In this document: positions 39,300 through 48,892 of the stretch, piece by piece
Numbering within the stretch: position 1 is the stretch's first letter
Layout of the letters: each line of letters opens with the position of its first letter
Assembly (NCBI GenBank): GCA_905250025.1
Contig: CAJNOJ010000024.1
Coordinates: forward strand, 1 to 64,000
From: Adineta ricciae
Lineage: Eukaryota; Rotifera; Eurotatoria; Adinetida; Adinetidae
DNA: 64,000 bases
Direction of reading: 5' to 3'
Program-made: the position numbers and the translations under genes
Notes under the pieces: generated by a model
Seen by the model: only the letters and a program-made list of their open reading frames with translations
Databases searched by the model: none
What the model was told of the DNA's origin: nothing

Positions 39300-41665
39300 A
39301 TGGAGTTTATAAGACGGTTACTTGTTGTGCTGTGCGTCACAACGTGTTGTGTATCAATCGTATCGGCGCGATCAATTCTACAAGGTTCAGTAGAAGTACT
39401 ATTGAATGACGCACCTGAGAATGACGAGTCCAGTTCACTGTCTGACAGTGTCAGCGGGTATCGTCATCGTTTAGAACATTCAACTGATATACAAGCGATT
39501 CGTTGGTCTTTGAGGAAGTTAAATGCTGACGAATTATGTGAATTTTGTGACTTGATCGTTCCAGTTGTAAGTTATTTGCTTCGTTTTTGCGTGTTGAATG
39601 GAGTTCTGTAACAGTGATATGAAATTAGATTCGTATACTTGTTGAAATAAACGACACAGCTCGTTTTGAAGCAGCACTGTTATTCGTATGCAGAGAATAC
39701 AAGAAAATAGCTTTCGATGTTTGTGTTGGTGCAGTTGATGAATACAAGGTAAGTATTTGAACTGAATCTTACATGAAAAACTATATTTACATCATCAAAT
39801 TTCAAATAGAATGCTGTTCTTGAAATTATCGTAAAATCACCACTGAATAACAAAGGATTATGTGCGCTGGCATTCAAATGTGACTCGCAGTTTAATTACC
39901 CACTTCTCAACTGGAATGTGACGATTCCAGATAAACTCAAACCAACGCCACGACCACCTCAACCACCATCGGTAAGATGATAGACACGATCGTACTACAA
40001 AAAAACAAATCTATTCCTAGCCCTCAGCGCCTAAATTGACTCTCCTTCATCTCTCTGACATTCATGTCGATTTCGCCTACAAACCTGGATCAATCGGTGA
40101 CTGTGGTAAACCACTATGCTGTCGAGACGGTCAACCAGGTAGGATCGTTCTTTACAAAAAAAATGATCAGAAAATACTATTTTAAACTTTGAACTTATTC
40201 AGGGGCCAATCAAACGGGAGCTGGTTTTTGGTAAGGTCTATTCTTACCATACATGTTTGATGTATATATATATATGTGCATGATTAAAGGGGTGATTATC
40301 GAGGCTGTGATTTGCCGTATTGGACAGCAGAAGCGCTCCTGAAACGTATCGTAGAAGTTGAAAAAGTAAATTTTGTCGGATTCTGCCATACGATTTATAT
40401 TCTATCTCTTTCAACAGGATATTGATTTTATCTATTATACTGGTGATTTGCCACCGCACAATGTATGGAATCAATCCCGTAGTGACCAATTATACTCGAT
40501 CAATACGATCAATCAGTTATTAGTAACACTTTTCCCGAATAAAACATTCTATTCTGCCGTGGGTAATCATGAAGCAGGTAAGCGGTTACCTAAACATTTT
40601 CTGAGTGAATAATATATTCCCATTTGTAGCACCATGCAATATGTTTCCAACGCCGAGTGTTCGCTCGGATAATATAACTTGGCTGTATCAAGCATTAGCG
40701 GATAATTGGATCAAACTTGGTTTGTCGCCAGACACTCGGCAGAGTATTTTACGAGGTGCTTTCTACACAACAATCGTCCGACCTGGACTACGATTGATTT
40801 CAATGAACATGAACTATTGTGCCGAGGATAATTTCTGGTTATTTATCAATTCAACTGATCCATTGGAACAACTTCAATGGGTAAGAGCGTTTTCTCAAGA
40901 AAACAAAAGCATAGATTTGGTGTGAATATTAGATGGTTAATTGGTTACAATATGCCGAAGATCACGGTGAAAGAGTGCATATCATTGGCCACCATCCACC
41001 AAGTTCATGTTTAGCAGCATTTAGTTGGAATTACTATAAAGTTGTCAACCGGTAAGCAAGATAGACTGTCTTCGAAGGAAATACTTATCTTTGAATGACA
41101 TTAGATACGAAAATACGATTGCCGGCCAGTTTTTTGGTCATGTCCATTCAGATGAATTTACTGTCTTCTACGATGAAGTCGATTCGAGACGCCCTGTCTC
41201 CGTCGTAAGTAAACTTGTGTTTTAATCAAAATATTCGAAAGAATCTTTTCTTTTTGCAAGGCTTATATCGGTCCTTCTGTAACAACATATTCCAGTTTAA
41301 ATCCCGGCTATCGAGTATTTACAATTGATGGATACTATCCCGGCACATCGTATTGGCCACTCAATCATCGAACAGTGATTATGAACTTAACGGAATCAAA
41401 TATACAGAACAAAACTATCTTTCACGATGAATACAATGCTCGTGATGCTTATGAATTGAAAAATCTATATCCAACTGATTGGAGTAAATTTCTCGATCGA
41501 CTACAGAACAATATCGATGGTCCAATGATGAAACTAGTCGCACAATATCACAGAAAAAGTCATGCAAGTGAATGTAATCACAACTGCCGTCGTGCACTTC
41601 TATGCCGGTTAAAATCTGCGAGATCGGAAGATCCTCATGCTTGTGATTCGATTCCACCATTTTGA
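39300..41665 (+). CDS. SMPD1: Acid sphingomyelinase-like phosphodiesterase, copy 2
   Basis: Eleven exons (39300-39566, 39629-39748, 39810-39971, 40021-40138, 40203-40230, 40290-40365, 40418-40577, 40630-40880, 40933-41051, 41105-41204, 41261-41665) give 601 residues. Exon sizes and phases match copy 1 almost exactly (118, 28, 76, 251, 119 and 100 bp exons are identical in length), so this is a tandem duplicate. Signal peptide, saposin-B domain ([11 protein letters not shown]) and phosphatase domain are intact; metal ligands are in [32 protein letters not shown] and FGHVHSDEF. Where copy 1 has HIIGHIPP, this copy has a second His. The intron matching the host intron of copy 1 is only 49 bp (39972-40020). 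AATAAA follows at 41702. Confidence 0.93.
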
Positions 41666-41718
41666 GCAAACTCGTTTTTGTTTTCTTTATTAATCAAATT
41701 CAATAAAAAGTTTCAATT

Positions 41719-42044
41719 TTATTCATACAAAACAGCATACAGCATTCGACTTAGTCCGAGACAAGTTGTAAGAATATTCCATAATAAAGTAATTCGAGAC
41801 CAAAAACAAGCGTCAGAGTGATCGTTCGCTTCTTGATAAATTGTTATTCGAAAAGATAAACACAGTGCGATAAAAACCCAGGATAAGAAAACCAAAAATA
41901 ACATTCGAATACGACCATAAATACCACTCGTAAATCTTTTTTTCTTCTTGGACGTTTTTCTTCATTTAAAAATAGTTCCTGATCAAAACAAATTAAGTTC
42001 GCCATTGACATCAGCTCTAATGATCGCACATCTTTCGCTTTCAC
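41719..42044 (-). pseudogene. Small two-TM protein with an apparent frameshift (gene or assembly error)
   Basis: Two minus-strand frames overlap here. One runs from an acceptor at 42045 (KAKDVRSLELMSMANLICF) to a Lys-rich stretch EEKRPRRKK. The other starts RFTSGIYGRIRMLFLVF and ends at 41719 with two hydrophobic segments (about MLFLVFLSWVFIALCLSF and LLWNILTTCLGLSRMLYAVL). They would join if a run of seven A (near 41940, read on the minus strand) were eight. So this may be an intact gene with a base missing in the assembly, or a decayed one. Family not recognised. It is convergent with sphingomyelinase copy 2, 53 bp away. Confidence 0.4.
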
Positions 42045-42572
42045 CTACTCAACAGGAAATAATCAAAAGGAAAAAAAACATGATTCCACAGTCATAAATA
42101 GTTCTCGCTTAATTATTCATTGATATCTTATATAAAAAGCAGAAGGGATTCTGAGAGAATCTGGTACAAACGCACAGAAACCTCCTGAAGATGCATATTG
42201 AAATTCAATAAGGTCATTAAAAAAAGAATTCACGTAGTTTGTATTTACTAGATGAGCTGACACTCTTTTCTATTCGAAATAGAGGTTGATTGTCATCGAC
42301 ATAATCAAGATCTGTCATGTATAATTGATAATCAGCATCAATGAAGTCTATCCATGATGTTGACATTGAATTCATTATCGATGATTAATGTTTGTCATTG
42401 ATGTGAGCAATTTACAACGAGTTATAAAGCTTTTTCTCTTTTATTGCTTCTAATACAAGATTTTCTTTTTGTTATCTCAGTTAACCAGCATGTAGAAAAT
42501 AAAAAAAAGATGAAACTTGTTGTCAAGACTGTAAGACGATGAAAACATTCATTCATAGGTTAGAACAACTAC
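42045..42572. other. Intergenic, no supported gene
   Basis: This stretch may include an upstream exon of the small membrane protein, since an acceptor-like TTGAGTAG on the minus strand borders 42045, but I could not find that exon. No other coding sequence was seen. Confidence 0.4.
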
Positions 42573-43518
42573 TTAACGAAGTGCTTTAGGAATATCGAAT
42601 GAAAATTTCGGATCGTCTTTTGTTAACTGAAGATATTCTCGCGGCGAAGTTTCGCGACGTACCCAGTGTAGGACGATTTCTTGATCGGATGGACACGACT
42701 TAACGAAAGCGTCCAATTCGTAAGCAGCGGCTAAAACGAATGAAAATAAGAGTCGCTTTTGGTTTTAGACATCGACGTACCTAGATAAGCCCATACGGCT
42801 TCGAATTCTGTCGGAATACTTAAATGTAAAATGTAATCCGCTGCGACGCGAATGTGTTGTAATTTTGGCCATAGAGAACAATCGAGTCCTGTGATGTGAT
42901 TGGATGAAATATATTTTGTATTTCGTGTTCGAAGAAAACTATCGATTTTTTCCAATTCATCCAACAAAATCCGAGGATTATTGTGTACATCTTTGATCAA
43001 ATATGTGAAGCGGGTGAAAACGTTCGACTGGACTTTGAATGCTTCTGGATCTTGTGCGGCGAGTTTATAATTCGGAGATATTGTGTCGAGATAATCTTCA
43101 ATATCGTCGATGTCATTGAGAACGACGTCGCCATGAACTAAGGTGGGCAGTTTTTTCGAAAGTTCTTTGAATTCTTTCGGCGGATTTTTACAGTTGATGG
43201 TGATAACATCAAAACTGAAGTCATTGTCAGCTTCGCGTTTGATTAATAGTTTCAGAAAGATATCTTGACAAAATGGACAGGCGCCTTTCGATCGACCATC
43301 ATTTCCAGCTAAATCGGAGGTGAGACAGTCAATAATACGGATTGGAAATGTTTTTCTCCTTACCTTTGATAAACAAATGAAGTTTTTGACCATCGTCACC
43401 ATTTAATACAACTGGCTGTAATAGACAAGAGAAAAACGAACGATGTTTCATATTTATCTCTGTCAAATACTCAACTACTCACAGAATCAGGTTGCTCATC
43501 ATCGACTTCATCAGCCAT
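42573..43518 (-). CDS. CLIC: CLIC family (chloride intracellular channel / EXC-4-like) protein
   Basis: Exons complement(42573..42730, 42781..43308, 43364..43415, 43483..43518) give 257 residues, phases consistent. It starts MADEVDDEQPDS, then LHLFIKAGNDGRSKGACPFC, the thioredoxin-like N-domain with its redox/transmembrane motif. KLPTLVHGDVVLNDIDDIEDYL is the cis-Pro region of the GST fold. The all-alpha C-domain contains RNTKYISSNHITGLDC and KLQHIRVAADY, very close to Drosophila CLIC and C. elegans EXC-4, followed by DAFVKSCPSDQEIV. CLICs switch between a soluble glutathione-transferase-like form and a membrane form, and act in tubulogenesis and membrane traffic. This protein keeps both Cys of CPFC, so glutaredoxin-like chemistry is possible. 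Confidence 0.92.
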
Positions 43519-43989
43519 TTTTCTACTATAATACGAGTGATCTTTTTTATATCAATACTGTCTTTCTCTTTCTCCCTAGTGTGTGTACGAATGTCTATAT
43601 AAGTAGAAAAATTAAAGTCGCATGGTGATAAAAAGCCCGATGATGTCGACAAACGCCCGTCCTTTTCCCGTTTTTTTCTCTGTCTTTTGTTCGATATTAA
43701 AGGCAATCTTCATTGGCCTGCTCACGTTCGTGTATCTGACACATCGCAGAGTAAAGGGAAGAGAAAAAAAAACGTGAAGGAAAAGAATAGAATAGCGTGC
43801 TCGGTTTTGCGTTTCTTTATTTCTAACTAATTATATGAGTTTTCACAGAAGAACGAGCAAGACAAAGAATAGAAAGCATCTGTTCAACTTCAAACATGTG
43901 AATCGATTTACCTTTCAAGATAAAAGATTCAAATGTCGTGCTCCAGAATGAAGACAATGACAACATTCATATAATTGATATCTACTCAC

Positions 43990-44080
43990 GGATGACGATT
44001 CTTGCCTAGACATGATGAGTAATACGACACAGTTAGAACGTGTTTGCAATGTGACAAGAGATTTATCGTAAGTCAACCGA
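43990..44080 (-). other. Candidate alternative first coding exon of CLIC
   Basis: On the minus strand, TTTCAG ends at 44081, then about 67 bp of leader, then ATG at 44013 and eight codons (MSRQESSS) end at a GTGAGTAG donor at 43989. The annotated first exon also ends at a codon boundary with a GTGAGTAG donor, so both could splice in phase to exon 2 at 43415. A further leader exon ending at 44376 (GCCG|GTAGGTGT) could lie upstream. This would give CLIC a second promoter and N-terminus. No expression evidence can be seen from sequence. Confidence 0.35.
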
Positions 44081-45428
44081 CTGAAAAAAAAGGAATCAAA
44101 TATATGCGTAAGACCAACAGATTGTGGAAGAGAGAAAGAAGCAGCGACATTCAAGGTTTAGGTGCCTTTATTCATATCCAACCGAAGTTATTTTTCACAC
44201 GTCAATAGAAAACAGAAGGTAAAGAAAAAAATTGTCAGGTAGAACATGACTATTGGTTCGATCATCAATGGGTAGAAAAAGAAAAAAGAAAGAAAACGAT
44301 TATGACACTTCGTCAATATTTTGCTTACAAAATACTGTATAAATATATGTATGAAATCAAAAAACGTACACCTACCGGCAAAGGACGACATTGTTTCGAG
44401 TAGAGAACTGGTCGTGAGAGGAGTGTAACTTGCATAGTAACTTTAATGATCAATACAATCACTACGCGATGGTATAGCTTTGTGCTTCCTCTCTTTGTCT
44501 TTGTCTAGCAATGTGCACACAAGTGTGTTAGCAAATGTATTCAACATTAAATCGACATATACATATGAATGACAATGTCGCGTCGATTGAACATCATCTC
44601 TTTCTCTTTTCTATGTTATTTACATACGATTTCTCTCTTATTGGAAGTGATTAAACCTCTCGATATCTCTTTTTTTTGCCCTCCGGCTATCAATCATAGG
44701 TACTCTTCTCTTTCGTGTTCAAATCATCATCGATCTTATTTCGACACTCTTCGTTTTCGAAATAAATGTCTACTCATATTCATGGTACGAAAGGATTTGA
44801 TTTGGCCTTTGTAGACTACCATACTGACACACTAACTCGTGAGCGTTTATCGACGATGATCTACTCTGAAGACATTACCTGAAGGTTTAGTTCAATAAGT
44901 GCATGACATGATGAATTTATCTGATCCGATTAGTGGTTGACTGAAACAAATAGAAGAACACGGTTTAAATCGGGCTTGTTCAATCATCTCGTGACGAGAT
45001 ACGTGCGGTAACGAGGGACTTATTTTGAGATTTTACTCGCATTTTGCTTTCCAGCAACGACATGTAGTATTTGTAGTGTGACGGTAAAGCAATTCTTTTT
45101 TTTCCTTTTTAACGCGATTTGAATAGATCCATGACATCAAGGACTACTTATTTGTCTTCTTTGTTCTCTGAACTTTCACACCTGTTGTGCGAATGAAAGC
45201 TTCTGAATACAAGAAAGTTATTATGATTACGTAAGGCATCTGATATTTCCTTGTACGAGTTTGAACATCGGTAATGATTCCTTGCAATTGAATGATGCGA
45301 GTAACTCTACGTCGAAGTTTTTTGTTAAGATTGTCAGAAGGAAATGGAAATGGTTTAGATAGTTTCACTATCTATTTTAGTCACAGCTACTGATTCGTAT
45401 TACAAATAATTACTCTAAAAATCTAGTT
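44081..45428. other. Intergenic, no supported gene
   Basis: Apart from the possible CLIC leader exon near 44376-44400, I see no supported coding sequence. A short minus-strand frame at 45144-45368 is basic and unlike any known protein; I left it out. Confidence 0.45.
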
Positions 45429-46381
45429 TCATGCAGTTGTATCACTCGGTGTGATGGTGTTGCTGCTTCTTCTTCTCTGCTGCCGTAGCGCAGCTACGAC
45501 GCCTGATAGTGTTGAAACCTGTAATGGTTGAAGAGTTCGGATCCATAAATTATTGCGAGGTTCACATTCCAGATGCCCGTTCGACATTGTGTCCAATGGC
45601 ACAACTAATCTTTGTGATGACAATTGATCAGCCAGTGGTGGTGACGGTGTACGATTTTTGTTTTTTACCGGGTTGGAAGCTTTTTGAACAACGATCGTTG
45701 GCGGTCGTGTGTAGGCTGATCCATTTGGATGGATTGTATTCAGCGGATACATCCTCTGCTCCCATCTGTTATAGATACTAGTAATAGCAATGCATATGAG
45801 GGAAAGCAGAGACAATATGGAAAAAGTGCCAGCAAGGGCAATAAATAGAATTCTAGCGATCTTAGCTTCCAGTTTTGATATTTTTTTTAAATAACCGTGC
45901 TGATATTTGGTAGACCAATAGATAAATAATAACGATTGGTTTATGTAAAATTCATGTTTATCCAAGTTCAAACATGGATCAACCGAGCATTCTTCACATG
46001 AACTTTCATAATCAGACCTGAAAAAAGTTCATTTAAAAAAACAATAGAAATTTATTTCGTTCGCAAAATGATTTACCATGTTGAGTAGAGAACAATGTTT
46101 TGAACATTGTCATATATAACACATCCTCCAGAAATCAATTGGCAGGTTTTCACTTGTTGATTGCTACAAGATCGATTTTTGTATCGAATATCATTGACCG
46201 TACAGTTCGTTCGAAAAGTAAAGAACTGTTCCTTTAAACTACCGAGGTAAATATGAACATAGAATACGATGAAACTAACCAATGCAAGACAGAAGAAAAT
46301 ACCGATAATGATGGTCAATCTTATCCACGCTTTTCGAGACAGTTTTAAAATCCATCGTCCGCAGTAATTACAAGTTGGCAT
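45429..46381 (-). CDS. Two-TM protein with Cys-rich loop (KCNMB/TipE-like topology, unidentified)
   Basis: Two exons, complement(45429..46017, 46077..46381), give 297 residues, phases consistent (TG|G). TM1 is at residues 21-45 (LTIIIGIFFCLALVSFIVFY). An extracellular-type loop of about 85 residues follows with N-glycosylation sites (NCT, NRS) and eight Cys. TM2 is IARILFIALAGTFSILSLLS, and the cytoplasmic tail of about 110 residues is Pro/Ser- and Arg-rich. Short N-terminus, TM, Cys-rich glycosylated loop, TM is the plan of BK-channel beta subunits and insect TipE-type sodium-channel auxiliaries. I see no decisive sequence match, so this is only a resemblance in shape. It is divergent from the SLC44 gene and shares a 496-bp upstream region with it. 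Confidence 0.7.
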
Positions 46382-46877
46382 GATTGCACAAATAGACCAA
46401 CTATCAGCCTTCGTGCAGATAAATGAGAAAAAAACATTGTGCTAACAAGTAATAAAGAAGTATGTCAGATGTTAAATGGAAAGATTTTACGTCAACGTCT
46501 ATAGAAACAAATTAAATATTTGAACCAGTAGGATTCTTCTTCTTTCTGGAAAGTGCGTACGAGAATACAACATATCCGTTGTACCACGGTATTTGAAAAG
46601 GATTGTCATGCTTTCATCCAACCATTTGTGGTGGTATAATCATAGATAGACTGCGATTTTCAGGATGTAGGAATCCCACGGTTGTTAATCAACAATTAGC
46701 TGAAGTAACGGAAATCGATTAAAAAACAATCGCCGACGTTGTTTTGTTCGGTAGTTTTCCTACTCTCATTCTCGTAGTTTCTCAATCATTCTGTAACACA
46801 TGTGACCATTTCATGTATCAGCTGGAAACTTATATTAAAAACATTTGATCGACTCATAAGCAAAATCATTCGTACTG
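46382..46877. other. Shared divergent upstream region
   Basis: These 496 bp separate the minus-strand two-TM gene and the plus-strand SLC44 gene. No coding sequence was seen; promoters of both genes probably lie here. Confidence 0.5.
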
Positions 46878-48830
46878 ATGATTTCCAACCCATCACATTT
46901 CGCTAGTTATAAACAGAGACATTGTACCGATAGATTTTGTTTAATTCTATTCATCGGCTTTGTTATTGCTTATATTGTTCTGGCGATAATTGTCATCAGC
47001 CATGGAAATCCAATAAGTTTGATACAACCAAGCGATTCTTTTGGTAATATATGCGGACAAAAAGAGTTCAAATCGCGACCCTATCAATTCTATTATGATA
47101 TAAGCAAATGCTTAACCGAGAATAGTCTTTCACTGGTCTGTCCAACGATAAAACTATGCGTTCAATCATGTCCTACTTATTACTCGCATTACCAACTGTT
47201 ACAATCCGATGAGAATAATGATTATCTATCGAAAAATCGCACTCGTCAGCAGTTGATCTGCGTATACAATTACATACCGATGGAAGATAATCGCAGTATT
47301 CTCGAAATGGTCCAAAACAACCTTTGCGCACCGTATACAATTCCATCGGAGCCATTTTTTGGTCTTTGTATTCCGTCGATGATCACTGATGTATTTGAGT
47401 ATCAACAAAATCGAACGTTGAACACTTCTCGTGAACAGATGACTGGAATTGCTGGTATCAGTCGGCTCGTTGCTTCGGATTTAGAACAAATTAAAGAAAG
47501 TTTGGCATTATTCATACTACTCGGTGGTTTACTAGTTGTGTTGTACATGTTTGCTCTGACAAAAATAGCTGGCTTTATTGTTTTCTTCACGATTATTATA
47601 TTCCTTACAGTTTTATTTGTTTGTAGTCTATATTGCTGGTACACCATCTATACTGGTCAAGATTTCGTTTATGAATATAGTGCTATGGCAAGAATTATTA
47701 ATGATTTTGTTAAATTAAAAACAATTTATTATATCATTGGTTGTCTAACAACGTTCTTCTTTGTTTTCAGTTTAATTCTTACCATTGTTTCTTTGAATCG
47801 CTTTCGTTTAAGTGTCATTCTATTGGAACATGGAGCCAATGCCATCTTTTCCAGTTTAAGTACATTATTTTGGTCGCCGATCGTTCCCACACTGTTCGTT
47901 TGCTTAACCATCGCAGTCGTCTACATCCAAATGTGTTTTTCAACCATTCCTTGTTCGCTGAAGATTGATGATACTGAATGTGCCTTCCAACAGGAATTCG
48001 GCTACAATTCATCCGTTCCAAACGAAGTCGATTATTTCACACGTACAACTCTCAAATTTCTGGTAGATAACAAAACAAATCTGAAATGGTTGAATTTATT
48101 TGCGTACATTTGGTTCAGCAGTTTTCTGTTTGCATTCGATAGAATCGTTCAAGCCGGTGTTTTTGGAAATTATTACTGGTCGAAACAATCCTTTACGACT
48201 TCATGTCCACTCATCTATTCGATTGTTATTACAATTCGATATCATTTAGGTTCCATTGTATTTGGTGCGTTAGTCATTACGCTGTTCAATCATTTACGAA
48301 TGATTCTCAATTATCTGAATCGAAAACTATCGAGATTTAACGGATGTTGTCTACTAACATGTTTCTTCTGGTTATTTGAGAAATTTCTGAAATTTCTTAA
48401 TACAAACTCTTATATACTCATCGCTACGCATGGTTATTCATTTTGTAAAGCAGCGCGTCGAGCATTTCTCTACATCTCGACAAATTGCATTCGATTTTTT
48501 ATTGTGATTAACCTAACACAATGGATTCTCCTCTGCGGGCGAATCTGCGTCTCTACATGTAACGTCTATTTCTTCTATCAATATCTACAATGGACAGATC
48601 AGTTGAATCATCTGACTCTTCGTTGGATTCCATTAATTCTGATTGGATTACTAACTTATCTTATCTGCAATATGTTCTTTAATGTTTATAATATGGCAAT
48701 CAAAACATTCTTTCTATGTTTTCTTGAAGATTTCGACGAAAACGATGGGTTGATATCATGTCCTTATGTAATGAATAATGAACTTTTACGTTTAGTACAC
48801 AAAACAAACATTGTCGTTGGAAAAGAATGA
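46878..48830 (+). CDS. SLC44: Choline transporter-like protein (SLC44/CTL family)
   Basis: A single uninterrupted frame of 650 residues begins at ATG 46878. The N-terminus shows the CTL pattern: CTDRFCLILFIGF (TM1), ISHGNPISLIQPSDSFGNIC, PYQFYYDISKC, then CPTIKLCVQSCP, a long glycosylated extracellular loop, and about nine more hydrophobic segments. The C-terminal part has the conserved CTL block with CFLEDFDENDG and CPYVMN. CTL proteins move choline (SLC44A1/A2) or related amines such as ethanolamine across plasma or mitochondrial membranes. No intron is present, unlike most neighbours of similar size. Substrate cannot be told from sequence. Confidence 0.92.
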   Translation: MISNPSHFASYKQRHCTDRFCLILFIGFVIAYIVLAIIVISHGNPISLIQPSDSFGNICGQKEFKSRPYQFYYDISKCLTENSLSLVCPTIKLCVQSCPTYYSHYQLLQSDENNDYLSKNRTRQQLICVYNYIPMEDNRSILEMVQNNLCAPYTIPSEPFFGLCIPSMITDVFEYQQNRTLNTSREQMTGIAGISRLVASDLEQIKESLALFILLGGLLVVLYMFALTKIAGFIVFFTIIIFLTVLFVCSLYCWYTIYTGQDFVYEYSAMARIINDFVKLKTIYYIIGCLTTFFFVFSLILTIVSLNRFRLSVILLEHGANAIFSSLSTLFWSPIVPTLFVCLTIAVVYIQMCFSTIPCSLKIDDTECAFQQEFGYNSSVPNEVDYFTRTTLKFLVDNKTNLKWLNLFAYIWFSSFLFAFDRIVQAGVFGNYYWSKQSFTTSCPLIYSIVITIRYHLGSIVFGALVITLFNHLRMILNYLNRKLSRFNGCCLLTCFFWLFEKFLKFLNTNSYILIATHGYSFCKAARRAFLYISTNCIRFFIVINLTQWILLCGRICVSTCNVYFFYQYLQWTDQLNHLTLRWIPLILIGLLTYLICNMFFNVYNMAIKTFFLCFLEDFDENDGLISCPYVMNNELLRLVHKTNIVVGKE

Positions 48831-48892
48831 AAACAAAAAACAGCAAGCACGCGCACACATCTCTATATAAAGAAGAATTTTTTTGTTATATT

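Noticed and set aside
45144..45368. Minus-strand 74-codon frame
   Set aside because: No ATG-supported conserved motif, basic composition, and next to the end of another gene; probably UTR or chance.
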